This document shows, piece by piece, positions 1 to 7,129 of a stretch of 10,974 bases of DNA. The stretch spans positions 1 to 10,974 of the forward strand of contig CAYQLK010000025.1 of the NCBI GenBank assembly GCA_964418515.1. The letters are read 5' to 3'. The stretch's first letter is position 1, and every line of letters begins with the position of its first letter. Made by a program: the position numbers and the translations under genes. The notes under the pieces were generated by a model. That model saw nothing but the letters and a program-made list of their open reading frames with translations, had not been told where the DNA came from and did no database searches. Origin of the DNA: CAYQLK01 sp964418515. Lineage in GTDB: Bacteria; Patescibacteriota; Microgenomatia; CAYQLK01.

Positions 1-368
1 TGCAAATCTTCTGGTCCAATATTATTCATAGGACTAATAGAACCGTGCAAAACATGATACAAACCAGAATAACCTCCCGCTCGTTCAACCGCCAAAACAT
101 CCAACGGTTCTTCCAACACACAAATTATACTAATATCGCGATCACGGTCGGCACAAATTTCACAAGGATTACTTTCAGAAATATTTTTACAAATATCACA
201 TAGAATCGTCTTATCTTTGAGATCCATTACAGCTTTTGCCAATCTCAAACTTTCTTCTCTCGGAGCATGAATTAGGTGATAAGTTAATCTTGCCGCACTT
301 TTTGGCCCAATACCTGGCAAACGCTCAAACGCCTCAATCGTAGCTTGGACACTTTTTGGAATCCGCAT
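1..368 (-). CDS. recR: RecR recombination mediator, N-terminal part (cut by window edge)
   Basis: RecR acts with RecF and RecO to load RecA at single-strand gaps during recombinational repair in the cytoplasm. The window holds the first 122 codons; the family is usually about 200 residues, so the Toprim C-terminal half lies outside. The start is the ATG at 366-368. Visible in order: a helix-hairpin-helix region around residues 10-30 (RLPGIGPKSAARLTYH), a zinc finger with C57, C60, C69 and C72 at the same spacing as in E. coli RecR, and the beginning of the Toprim domain from about residue 80 (ICVLEEPLDVLAVERAGGYSG). It lies 11 bases downstream of ybaB, the classic partner, and has no strong SD, so it is probably cotranscribed with ybaB. 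The dnaX gene that often precedes this pair is not here. Identification is firm. Confidence 0.96.
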   Translation of the reverse strand, partial: MRIPKSVQATIEAFERLPGIGPKSAARLTYHLIHAPREESLRLAKAVMDLKDKTILCDICKNISESNPCEICADRDRDISIICVLEEPLDVLAVERAGGYSGLYHVLHGSISPMNNIGPEDL

Positions 369-379
369 TAATTATTTTC

Positions 380-667
380 TTACCCCATCAAACCAGCAAA
401 AGGGTTACCACCCTCACCCATCATAGACTGCATTCTTTTTGCGGCAACTTTTTGGGACTGGCTAATCGCTTCGTTTACTGCTTTGACTACAGATTTTTCA
501 TCATTGCCGTTAATATTAATCGAAACAATCTTCTGGCTTGCGGTAACTTTGACTGTTACACCATCTTTTTCAACTTCGATTTCTACGGAATCAAGCTCTT
601 TTTGAATCTTCATTGCCTGATCGCGCATTTTCTTTAACTCTTTAACCTGATTTAACTTGTCAAACAT
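380..667 (-). CDS. ybaB: YbaB/EbfC family nucleoid-associated protein
   Basis: YbaB/EbfC proteins are small dimeric DNA-binding proteins associated with the nucleoid and commonly paired with recR. The 95-residue product is slightly shorter than the usual 100-110. It shows the family pattern: a charged N-terminal helix (residues 5-25, QVKELKKMRDQAMKIQKEL), a central beta region (VEIEVEKDGVTVKVTASQKIVSINI), and a C-terminal helix with a Gly/Met-rich tail (AAKRMQSMMGE, GLMG). The ATG is preceded by a clear AAGGAG SD six bases away, one of few strong SDs in the window. It has its own predicted promoter (793-822) and a leader hairpin (686-704). recR follows after 11 bases. Confidence 0.93.
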   Translation of the reverse strand: MFDKLNQVKELKKMRDQAMKIQKELDSVEIEVEKDGVTVKVTASQKIVSININGNDEKSVVKAVNEAISQSQKVAAKRMQSMMGEGGNPFAGLMG

Positions 668-685
668 ATATTTCTCCTTTTTTTA

Positions 686-704
686 GCATTGGGTTTCCCA
701 ATGC
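686..704 (-). other. Leader hairpin directly 5' of the ybaB ribosome binding site
   Basis: A perfect 8-bp inverted repeat, GCATTGGG and CCCAATGC, is separated by three bases. On the minus strand it is followed by a run of A and the AAGGAG of ybaB, not by a T run, so it is not an intrinsic terminator. It lies in the predicted 5' leader and could stabilise the mRNA or bind a regulator. Function is inferred only from position. Confidence 0.55.
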
Positions 705-792
705 GCAGGGCGTAGTTTAATTATTTAGAAAATTTGTTGGAAACAGAATTTTCGATGTAATTAAGCGAGCACCTATTTTTTAATACCACACT

Positions 793-822
793 ATTGTACT
801 AAACAGGCACAAAAAATACCAA
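793..822 (-). promoter_or_regulatory. Candidate promoter for ybaB-recR
   Basis: Reading the minus strand, TTGGTA (822-817, 4/6 to TTGACA), an 18-base spacer and TACAAT (798-793, 5/6 to TATAAT). It predicts a transcript start near 786 and a leader of about 118 bases containing the 686-704 hairpin. The surrounding 191-bp gap (668-858) holds no other gene that I can support. Confidence 0.45.
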
Positions 823-858
823 ACCAGTCACCAAAACTTAAAATAATTAGGGGAAAAC

Positions 859-1356
859 TTAAAACTTTCCAGTAAAAATCGACTTCTTATTAGATGCTTG
901 CACCACTTCGATCATATTTAGAGGTGAAATTTCAGATGTGCCAGCGTATTTAAGTTGGTACTGATTTTCGCCGATTTTGGTTAATGACCCAATCGCTGTC
1001 GAAAGCTTATCGCTTCTCAGTATTACGTCATATTTATCATCTTCAGGCAAACTACCCAAAGAAGCTGTTACAACAACATATACTTTATTTCCATCAATTT
1101 TTCTAAGTGCCACCCCACCAACTGAATCATCAAAACCTGTAAGTACTTGTTGTTGTGCACCTTCCGATACAGCAGACAAAATATCATCAGGCACAGCTGT
1201 ACTTTCAGAAACATCCTTTAGTTTACTGGTATCAACATCTCCTTCTTTTGTACTGGGAGTACTAGTATTTGGATTATTCAAACTTTTCGCCCTGCCACAA
1301 GCCACTACAACCGTACACAAAACAAAAACCGAGAGAATATAAATTATTTTTTTCAT
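859..1356 (-). CDS. Predicted lipoprotein with RskA-like C-terminal domain
   Basis: A 165-residue protein with a lipoprotein signal: MKK, a hydrophobic stretch to residue 19, and the lipobox VVAC with the lipidated cysteine at C20. A Ser/Thr/Asn-rich linker follows to about residue 55. The C-terminal part (about 85-165) shows a beta-rich pattern (VYVVVTASLGSLPEDDKYDV, then IGSLTKIGENQYQLKY, then a closing IFTGKF). This resembles the extracytoplasmic domain of RskA-type anti-sigma factors, but the N-terminal sigma-binding part is absent, so a regulatory role should not be assumed. The protein would be anchored outside the cytoplasmic membrane. It is divergent from hpf. The ATG has no clear SD. 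The lipoprotein call is strong, the domain resemblance weak. Confidence 0.82.
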   Translation of the reverse strand: MKKIIYILSVFVLCTVVVACGRAKSLNNPNTSTPSTKEGDVDTSKLKDVSESTAVPDDILSAVSEGAQQQVLTGFDDSVGGVALRKIDGNKVYVVVTASLGSLPEDDKYDVILRSDKLSTAIGSLTKIGENQYQLKYAGTSEISPLNMIEVVQASNKKSIFTGKF

Positions 1357-1386
1357 TAGGCAGGCAATCTTTAAGTATCAATTCTC

Positions 1387-1414
1387 AGTATAGCAAAAAA
1401 AATCACTTTGCAAA
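1387..1414 (-). promoter_or_regulatory. Candidate promoter for the RskA-like lipoprotein gene
   Basis: On the minus strand, TTTGCA (1414-1409), a 16-base spacer and TATACT (1392-1387, 5/6 to consensus), about 30 bases before the start codon. Its -35 is part of the palindrome TTTGCAAA (1407-1414), which also serves the divergent hpf promoter. Confidence 0.45.
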
Positions 1415-1436
1415 CTCTAATATTTAGGAATAAAAT
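1408..1436 (+). promoter_or_regulatory. Candidate (leaderless) promoter for hpf
   Basis: TTGCAA (1408-1413, 4/6), a 17-base spacer and TAAAAT (1431-1436, 5/6). The hpf ATG lies only eight bases after the -10, so the transcript would begin at or next to the start codon. This fits the absence of a well-placed SD. Confidence 0.5.
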
Positions 1437-1444
1437 AGTAGCTG

Positions 1445-1852
1445 ATGCTCAACAAAAATCCAGATGCCAAAATCACAATAACTGGACGTCATTTTCACTC
1501 ACAACCCATACTTTCTAATTACGCATTCAAAAAAGCTCAGAAACTAATCCACCACTTCGATCACATCGAACACATCGCCATAACTATGGATAGAGACAAA
1601 GCTCACCGATCTAGACAAACTGTTTACGAAGTTAATATCCGCATCTCAATTCCAGGCAAAAACCTTAACCTTAGTGATGAAGGTCCGAACATGCGACAAA
1701 CATTAGATTCTGCCATTAACCGTCTAGACAGAGAATTAGTCAAAACCAAAGAAAAAATCAAAACCAAACACAAAAGAGCTGGTGTTCGCAAACTACCAAA
1801 CCTTTTAAGAAGAGTAAAAATCAAACGTTTCCGCAGACCTGACGACCTCTAA
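1445..1852 (+). CDS. hpf: Ribosome hibernation-promoting factor, HPF/RaiA family
   Basis: HPF/RaiA proteins bind the 30S decoding region and silence ribosomes in slow growth or starvation. The 135-residue product shows the family fold: the opening strand KITITGRHF (residues 9-17), a helix (SNYAFKKAQKLIHHFDHIEH), a strand, the segment YEVNIRISIPGKNLNLSDEG (61-80) and a second helix (MRQTLDSAINRLDRELVKTK), then a very basic tail. It is longer than a minimal short HPF but lacks the C-terminal dimerisation domain of long HPF. The start at 1445 is the first ATG; only a distant AGGAA precedes it, and the -10 lies eight bases upstream, suggesting leaderless translation. It converges on the thermonuclease gene with four bases between the stop codons and no visible terminator. 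Confidence 0.92.
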   Translation: MLNKNPDAKITITGRHFHSQPILSNYAFKKAQKLIHHFDHIEHIAITMDRDKAHRSRQTVYEVNIRISIPGKNLNLSDEGPNMRQTLDSAINRLDRELVKTKEKIKTKHKRAGVRKLPNLLRRVKIKRFRRPDDL

Positions 1853-1856
1853 ATCT

Positions 1857-2417
1857 TTAAACCGAGTTACACTTACTCCAAAGACCCTTTCCAGACAACT
1901 TAGCCTCTTTTTCTAATTGTCTGAATTTTTCCGCATATTTAACATCGGGCGGATAAGTCGCCGCTCTGGCATAACCTTCTTTGACTAATACTTCATTTAC
2001 CATTCGCCCATCCTGCAAATAAACATACCGCAATAATCTTCCATATTTATCGGTCTCAGAAACATCTTTTTCTAATTTTAATTCCCCCTTAATAGTCAAA
2101 TTACGATTAAAATCCGCCGCTTCTTTTGCAAAACAATCACTTGCTTCCTTGCCAGAGCCTAATTCTGGAGTATTAATTCCAATGTATCTGATTCTTTGAC
2201 CATTAACATCAATCGTATCCCCATCGATTATCACCACGCTTTGAAAATGCTTAGCACTTTCGGTAGCTTCATCTAACTCTTGAGCTGAATCATAATCAGG
2301 ATTATTGTCACTTAACTGTTCAAAATTATTCCAATCAAATTGTCTAACCCACATAACAAATAACACCGCAAAAACCAAAAAAACCGTAAGGATTATTAGT
2401 CCAGCTCTGTTTTTCAT
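1857..2417 (-). CDS. Membrane-anchored thermonuclease (staphylococcal nuclease family)
   Basis: A 186-residue calcium-dependent nuclease of the SNase/TNase-like fold. Residues 6-24 form one hydrophobic segment with no lipobox, so the protein is probably anchored with the catalytic domain outside. The SNase domain covers about 60-183: DGDT (65-68), RYIGINTPE (77-85) and DKYGRLLRYVY. Relative to staphylococcal nuclease, R35, E43 and R87 are matched by R77, E85 and R127, and D21 by D67. The residue matching D40 is asparagine (N82), a substitution that may alter metal binding. The start codon overlaps the nfo stop as ATGA, so translation is likely coupled. A role in degrading extracellular DNA or RNA for nutrients is inferred from location. 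Confidence 0.93.
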   Translation of the reverse strand: MKNRAGLIILTVFLVFAVLFVMWVRQFDWNNFEQLSDNNPDYDSAQELDEATESAKHFQSVVIIDGDTIDVNGQRIRYIGINTPELGSGKEASDCFAKEAADFNRNLTIKGELKLEKDVSETDKYGRLLRYVYLQDGRMVNEVLVKEGYARAATYPPDVKYAEKFRQLEKEAKLSGKGLWSKCNSV

Positions 2418-3256
2418 ATGATTAAATCTTTAAGTATATGAATATTTTCACTATCTGGTCCATTTTTAAATAACCCTGGTACCTCCAAAACCAAATCAGA
2501 ATTTTTAAAATAATTATGACTTGCTATTTCTCTTAAGCCCTCGATCCCAATCTGGCCATTTCCAATATTTTCATGTCTATCTAACAAACTGCCTAAACGC
2601 GCCTTTGAGTCATTAAAGTGCACAATTGGCACATTAACTCCCGATAATTTATTTTCCAATTCCTCCGCAAGCTTATCCACCTTTTCTTCAGTTGAAATAT
2701 CAATTCCAAAACCCCACAAGTGAGCAGTATCAATACAAACTTCTACTCGATTATCATTAACTAGTCTCACCATTTCTGCAATTTCATCAATAGTTCTGGG
2801 GACCGATGAACCACCACCAGCGCTATTTTCGATTAATATTTTTGCATTTCCTTCAAAGTTTTCCAAAACAAGTTTTATATTTTCTGAAATATCAGAAATA
2901 TTCGTTCCATCCTTTAGTGATCCTGGATGTACAACAACTCCATAAGCATTTATTTTGTCAGCTAGCTCCAAATCAGCAAGCAGACTGTTCTTCGATCTTT
3001 CCAAACTTTCTCGCAAATTACTGCCAAAATTAATCAGATAACAAGCGTGGATATAAACTTTGGCGATAAGTTTTTCTTCTCTTAATGTATTAAATTTTTC
3101 TATTTCCTCATCGGTTATTGCCCGCCTATTCCACGATCTGGGCGATGAACCAAAAATCTGCATTACTTCTGCACCAATACTCTCAGCTTTTTCGATACCA
3201 CGAAACAAACCACCGGCCGTGGATACGTGACCGCCAACTCTAGAAAAATCTTGCAT
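2414..3256 (-). CDS. nfo: Endonuclease IV (AP endonuclease, Nfo)
   Basis: Endonuclease IV cuts the DNA backbone 5' of abasic sites and trims damaged 3' ends in base excision repair. The 280-residue length is typical of this TIM-barrel family. All nine expected zinc ligands are visible: H70 (YIHACYLINFGS), H110 (HPGS), E143 (IENSAG), D176 and H179 (CIDTAHLWGFG), H213 (VHFNDSK), D226 and H228 (LDRHENIGNG), and E258 (LEVPG). It should therefore be fully active. It starts eight bases after the cupredoxin-like gene and overlaps the thermonuclease gene by four bases, placing it inside the long minus-strand gene run. Confidence 0.97.
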   Translation of the reverse strand: MQDFSRVGGHVSTAGGLFRGIEKAESIGAEVMQIFGSSPRSWNRRAITDEEIEKFNTLREEKLIAKVYIHACYLINFGSNLRESLERSKNSLLADLELADKINAYGVVVHPGSLKDGTNISDISENIKLVLENFEGNAKILIENSAGGGSSVPRTIDEIAEMVRLVNDNRVEVCIDTAHLWGFGIDISTEEKVDKLAEELENKLSGVNVPIVHFNDSKARLGSLLDRHENIGNGQIGIEGLREIASHNYFKNSDLVLEVPGLFKNGPDSENIHILKDLII

Positions 3257-3264
3257 TCTTTACC

Positions 3265-3678
3265 CTATTCAACCGTTATTTTCCCAAACTTTTTAGAATC
3301 CAGATGATCATGGAATCCCCAAGCCCCAGCTTTTTCAAACACAAAACTATAACTTTCGCCAGATGGGATTGATTTCTTGGGATCAAATTCTGGGTAGTTA
3401 GTGTGTTCTGGGTGTGGTCCAGATGCCGGCCAAAACGCCTTAGAAGATTTGTTTTCAAACATCACTTTAGTTCCCAGTGCAATATTCATTGTCGCTGGAC
3501 TAAAACCTTCGTCCGTGTAAACAACCACAATATCGTTTTGAGTCAGTGGCGCATTTTGGTTAGCAGTTTGGGTGTTATTGTCGCCCGTGCTTTCGTTTTG
3601 CATTGCAGGCTGTGAACTAGTACAAGCTGACAAAACCATCAAAGTGGCAACAAAACCTACCAAAAATACTCTCTTCAT
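3265..3678 (-). CDS. Cupredoxin-like lipoprotein without the type 1 copper cysteine
   Basis: A 137-residue exported lipoprotein: signal segment, lipobox LSAC with C19, a Gln/Asn/Thr-rich linker to about residue 47, then a cupredoxin-like beta-sandwich (50-137). The domain shows VVVYTDEGFSPATMNIALGT, a middle HPEHTNYPEF, and a closing AGAWGFHDHLDSKKFGKITV. Classical blue copper proteins have Cys-x(n)-His-x(n)-Met in the last loop. Here that loop is FHDHLD, and the only cysteine in the whole protein is the lipidated one. A type 1 copper centre is therefore unlikely. The four histidines (H89, H92, H123, H125) could bind another metal or a different copper site. It sits 33 bases after the acidic gene and eight before nfo. 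Confidence 0.85.
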   Translation of the reverse strand: MKRVFLVGFVATLMVLSACTSSQPAMQNESTGDNNTQTANQNAPLTQNDIVVVYTDEGFSPATMNIALGTKVMFENKSSKAFWPASGPHPEHTNYPEFDPKKSIPSGESYSFVFEKAGAWGFHDHLDSKKFGKITVE

Positions 3679-3711
3679 ACTCTATTTTTTACCCCCTATT
3701 TTATTCAGTGT

Positions 3712-3993
3712 CTATATTTCGTCAGCAGAACCGTATTCATCCTCTTCACCAAAAGTATCAGGACTTGCTTCACCAAGTGGTCTAAGTGGATCGTAATTCA
3801 ACCCTGCCCTTTCTCCAATATCATCAACATCCGTTCCTTCTCCAGTTCCTTCTTCCAAACCCTCATCTGTCATCTCTTCACTTTCATCAGGTTCGAACTG
3901 GCTCATCGGAATATCACCTTCTCTTACAAGCTCATTTTCATCTATTAACAAATCGGACATATCCTCAGGTCTTAAATCATCAAAATCAGTCAT
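3712..3993 (-). CDS. Small, extremely acidic hypothetical protein
   Basis: I do not recognise the family. The 93-residue product has 34 Asp/Glu residues against four Arg, with no Lys, Cys or Trp, and no signal peptide or membrane segment. It contains several Gly/Glu/Asp-rich stretches and is probably intrinsically disordered in large part. It begins with ATG without a clear SD, 81 bases after the oxidoreductase gene, and precedes the cupredoxin-like gene by 33 bases. It could be an acidic partner or chaperone-like tail protein. The alternative, that it is a spurious reading frame, is less likely because it fills an otherwise empty slot in a tight gene run and ends cleanly. Confidence 0.6.
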   Translation of the reverse strand: MTDFDDLRPEDMSDLLIDENELVREGDIPMSQFEPDESEEMTDEGLEEGTGEGTDVDDIGERAGLNYDPLRPLGEASPDTFGEEDEYGSADEI

Positions 3994-4074
3994 ATTTTTA
4001 TTGTTATTTATAATACTTAGTAAAACTTAACAAACTTAGTTCAATCAAGCAAGCCCACCTCAAGCCAATCTTCT

Positions 4075-4740
4075 CTACTCGTTCGAATACCTTTCTTCTA
4101 ACCAAGGATCACCATGATTATTATAACCTCTTGTTTCCCAAAAACCCGGATGATCAATCGGTGTAAAAACCAAACCGTTTAGAAATTTTGCTCCTTTCCA
4201 AGCATACAAATGTGGAATTATGACCCTTACCGGCCAACCATGTTCTTTGGGGATGGAATTACCTTCAAGCTCGTAAGCTAGTAACACATTTTCTTTGTTC
4301 ATATCACTAAACAAATTATTCGTTGTATACCCGTCAGCACTTTCGGCTATCACAAACTTAGCCGAATTTTTTGGCCTTACAAGTTGCAACAAATCAACAA
4401 ACCTAACACCCGCCCATTTGACGTCATATTTACTCCACCTTGTAACACAGTGAAAATCCGCCGTTAATCCGCTTTTGGGCAATTTTAAAAAATCCTGCCA
4501 ACCAAAAACCATTGGATTTTCTACCTCACCATAAACCGTCAACTTCCATTTATCTGGCTCAAACTCCGGCTGAATACCCAAATCAAGAACAGGAAACCTT
4601 TCATCGATTATATGCTGCCCAGGAGGCAACCTATCCGCCGACCGTTTACCTTGATAAGTTTGATCCTGAAAATGCCTTGCTACAGCAACCTTGCCCGCAA
4701 CATAAGCCTCATTGTATTTTTGGTCATTATTATTATTCAT
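4075..4740 (-). CDS. Sulfite-oxidase-like molybdopterin oxidoreductase (YuiH type)
   Basis: A 221-residue protein of the oxidoreductase molybdopterin-binding domain family, close in pattern to Bacillus YuiH. Landmarks: LPPGQHIIDERFPVLDLG (38-55); YGEVENPMVFGWQDFLKLP, the strand that opens the Moco domain; DFHCVTRWS with C98 as the expected molybdenum ligand; WAGVRFVDLL; ESADGYTTN; LLAYELEGNSIPKEHGWPVR; PHLYAWKGAKFLNGL; and FWETRGYNNHGDPW at the end. There is no Tat or Sec signal and no heme or dimerisation domain, so it is probably cytoplasmic with an unknown substrate. Activity would need molybdenum cofactor, whose synthesis genes are not in this window. It follows the PD-(D/E)XK nuclease gene by five bases. 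Confidence 0.93.
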   Translation of the reverse strand: MNNNNDQKYNEAYVAGKVAVARHFQDQTYQGKRSADRLPPGQHIIDERFPVLDLGIQPEFEPDKWKLTVYGEVENPMVFGWQDFLKLPKSGLTADFHCVTRWSKYDVKWAGVRFVDLLQLVRPKNSAKFVIAESADGYTTNNLFSDMNKENVLLAYELEGNSIPKEHGWPVRVIIPHLYAWKGAKFLNGLVFTPIDHPGFWETRGYNNHGDPWLEERYSNE

Positions 4741-4745
4741 AGGCT

Positions 4746-5552
4746 TTAAATATCATAACCAGCACCATCGCTCACATCACTACCTGCGATAATCTTCATC
4801 GCCTCATCTTTGGCTGGACAAAGATTAATAAACGGGCAAAATCCACAAAGCTTTGATGGCTTGGGAACAAAATCTTTATCTGACCCAATAGAGCTAGCAA
4901 TTATTTTAGTTTTTTCCAAAGTCATATCTTTCGAACTCTTGTCAGCCGAAAACACCGATTCTTTTTCTGTTTTTAAATAAACATAACTTGCCTCATCGAC
5001 CTGTTTACCAAACTTTTTTTCCGCAATGAGCGCGTATAACATCAACTGAAAATCATCTTCTTCCCGTGAACCTGTTTTGTAATCGATAATTTTTAGTTTG
5101 TTTGGTGCTACAGCATCGATACGGTCTATCCGACCGGTCAAAACCAAGTCACTGTCAATCTCTTCTTTAAAATACGACTCTCGACCCTCTGGATCCGTAA
5201 CATATAAGACATCCTTGTCACCGCCTTGGCTCTCATAAAAATATTCGACCATGCTTCTGGCCATTTTGTAGTAATCCCGTTCCTGTTCAATATTGTCAAA
5301 ACCTCCAGACTTACCGCGTGGATTACCCCAAGTATTTTTTAACAAATTCTTTATAGAGCCCAAACTTCTTTTCTCTTGAGGTATTTCAAAATACTTAGCG
5401 AGTACTGAATGAACAATATTTCCCATCGTTAGATCCGACGATCTTGGCTCAAACTGTTTACGATTATTTTTGACAAACTCGTCAATGTTTGCAAAATAAT
5501 ATTTTTTTGGACACTGCAAGTAGTCCTTCATTTTGCCAAAAGACAGAACCAT
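4746..5552 (-). CDS. PD-(D/E)XK nuclease, RecB/Cas4-like, with Fe-S cysteines
   Basis: A 268-residue stand-alone nuclease of the RecB-family exonuclease type (COG2887-like). The N-terminus, LSFGKMKDYLQCPKKYYF, is the signature opening, with C14. Then GNIVHSVLAKYF gives the conserved H48, GRIDRID gives D143, IDYKTG gives D157 and K159, and DFQLMLYAL gives the motif Q169. The C-terminal CGFCPFINLCP supplies C236, C239 and C245, which with C14 make the four-cysteine 4Fe-4S set seen in Cas4 and AddB. All catalytic residues are present. No helicase domain is fused, and no CRISPR repeat or cas gene is visible nearby, so a general DNA repair or end-processing role is more likely than a CRISPR role. 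The start lacks an SD. Confidence 0.93.
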   Translation of the reverse strand: MVLSFGKMKDYLQCPKKYYFANIDEFVKNNRKQFEPRSSDLTMGNIVHSVLAKYFEIPQEKRSLGSIKNLLKNTWGNPRGKSGGFDNIEQERDYYKMARSMVEYFYESQGGDKDVLYVTDPEGRESYFKEEIDSDLVLTGRIDRIDAVAPNKLKIIDYKTGSREEDDFQLMLYALIAEKKFGKQVDEASYVYLKTEKESVFSADKSSKDMTLEKTKIIASSIGSDKDFVPKPSKLCGFCPFINLCPAKDEAMKIIAGSDVSDGAGYDI

Positions 5553-5580
5553 AGTTATTTTTTTTGTTATTGGATTTATT

Positions 5581-6156
5581 TTACTCCGATATCTTAAATG
5601 TCTCGATCATTCTTTGATAAACCCACTTGGTTTGCCCATCAAGCTCAGTTAGCTCAGAATAAGTCAAAACCCAAACTTCATGCTCTCGTCTAAATATCGT
5701 CATTAAACCATTCGCACCTTTGGTATCACTAAACTCAATTCTTGTTCCTTGATATTCTTTGGTAAAAAGCAACTTTCTAGCATCGATATTTTTATCTTCC
5801 AATAATTGATCAGTTATGGTAGTGACTGACTCCTCCTCGCTAGCGGATAATTTTTCAATTTTTATTTCATGGTAATCATCGGGTTTTTTCTTCAAAGTCT
5901 CAGGATCATAATTAGCTACTAATACATAACTATTTTCATCGTCATTAGTTATAAGGTATCCATCCCAAGTTTCCGGAATACTCGCACTCCAACCATATTC
6001 CTCAGACGCAAAATCTTTTAATGGTCCAGTTAGCTGTGCAGCTGATGTCGCTTCTACTTGGGGATTCTCTGTCTCATTTTGCTCGTTTTTTACTCCCGAC
6101 GACTGACACGCGGTAATAAATATAAGCGGCATTAGAAGTAGAGTTTTTTTAATCAT
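5581..6156 (-). CDS. Predicted lipoprotein, PsbP-like domain
   Basis: A 191-residue lipoprotein with lipobox ITAC and lipidated C17, followed by a short acidic linker. Residues about 45-190 look like one globular alpha/beta domain: YGWSASIPETWDGYL, then VLVANYDPETLK, DYHEIKIEKL, GTRIEFSDTKG, EVWVLTYSE, and a closing helix QRMIETFKISE. The pattern of an opening strand with IP..W and a terminal helix ending F.. resembles PsbP/Mog1-like domains. The family match is by eye and tentative. It starts four bases after the beta-propeller gene, so the two are probably one transcript and may act together on the cell surface. Confidence 0.82.
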   Translation of the reverse strand: MIKKTLLLMPLIFITACQSSGVKNEQNETENPQVEATSAAQLTGPLKDFASEEYGWSASIPETWDGYLITNDDENSYVLVANYDPETLKKKPDDYHEIKIEKLSASEEESVTTITDQLLEDKNIDARKLLFTKEYQGTRIEFSDTKGANGLMTIFRREHEVWVLTYSELTELDGQTKWVYQRMIETFKISE

Positions 6157-6160
6157 TTGT

Positions 6161-7123
6161 TTACGGACTTAGTCTATAGATATTTTTGTCTCCCCCCGAA
6201 GAACTACCAATGTACAGATATTTGCCATCATAAATAGGTCCAACTATCGGGTCATCAAAACTACCCGCTACCAAAACTTGTCCTTCTCCATTATTGTCAT
6301 ACGCCCAAACCACCCCTCGACCTGATTCTGCACCGCCAACATAAAGTTTAGCCCCAACAAAAACCATTTTGGATGCCTGAGTTATACCAATAGCAAAAAC
6401 CTCTTTAGTTAATACGCGAATATCGTATCGCAAAACCGATTCAGACGAGCTAGAAAACTGCGAAACATAAAGTCGTCCGTCATTGCCAAAAACAAGTCCT
6501 GCTGGATTTTGTAAATTATCGATTACTACTTCTGGTTCCTTTGTAATATCTTTGTTGAGTTTGTAAACAATTCCCCTGTCAAAACTTGCTGCATAAACCT
6601 CCCCCAAAGTCGAAACTGTCACCGCAGAAACTTTACCCAAATTACCTGCAAGTTTTACTACTTTTCCCAATCTATCAATCGATACAACTTGTTCTCCTGT
6701 AAAAAGTCCAGCCACTATATTTCCATTTCGATCTTTAGTCATATCAGATACAAAATCAATTGCCGGCACAAAAACAGACTCCTTTCGAGTAGACATATCA
6801 ATTACCGCTAACGATCTTTGAACCCAATCAGAAACATACATTTTGTTTCCATCCACCAAAATACTTTTCGGATTTTTCTTAGTAAGTTCTGCAAACTTCT
6901 CCAAACTAGCTGTTTCTCTAATTGTTTGTTGTGATAATTCGCTTAATGATTCAGGACCACCTGATAAAAATCTATCATTTACTGAAACATCAACAGACTT
7001 AAAAGCATCAGCAAAACTCTCGTTTAATACTGATTTTTTTGAAGTATTACATCCCGTAAACACAAATCCTGTTGCAATAACAATAATAGATAGATTACGG
7101 AAATTATTAATTGAACACCTCAT
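6161..7123 (-). CDS. Beta-propeller lipoprotein (NHL/SMP-30-like)
   Basis: A 320-residue lipoprotein from the ATG at 7123. The frame extends to a TTG at 7159, but the ATG start places the basic MRCSINNFRN and hydrophobic stretch right before the lipobox FTGC (C25). The remainder shows repeated four-stranded propeller blades, for example GNKMYVSDWVQRSLAVID, GNIVAGLFTGEQVVSIDRLG, GEVYAASFDRGIVYKLN, GRLYVSQFSSSSESVLRYD, AKLYVGGAESGRGVVWAYD and KYLYIGSSSGGDKNIYRL, about six in all. Such propellers bind partners or small ligands or act as lactonases; no catalytic metal set was identified. It is the first gene of the eight-gene minus-strand run. A -10-like TACAAT lies six bases before the ATG. Confidence 0.87.
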   Translation of the reverse strand: MRCSINNFRNLSIIVIATGFVFTGCNTSKKSVLNESFADAFKSVDVSVNDRFLSGGPESLSELSQQTIRETASLEKFAELTKKNPKSILVDGNKMYVSDWVQRSLAVIDMSTRKESVFVPAIDFVSDMTKDRNGNIVAGLFTGEQVVSIDRLGKVVKLAGNLGKVSAVTVSTLGEVYAASFDRGIVYKLNKDITKEPEVVIDNLQNPAGLVFGNDGRLYVSQFSSSSESVLRYDIRVLTKEVFAIGITQASKMVFVGAKLYVGGAESGRGVVWAYDNNGEGQVLVAGSFDDPIVGPIYDGKYLYIGSSSGGDKNIYRLSP

Positions 7124-7129
7124 ATTTTC

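Noticed and set aside
977..1342. 121-codon frame opposite the RskA-like lipoprotein gene
   Set aside because: It is a shadow of the lipoprotein gene, which has a signal peptide and a better start.
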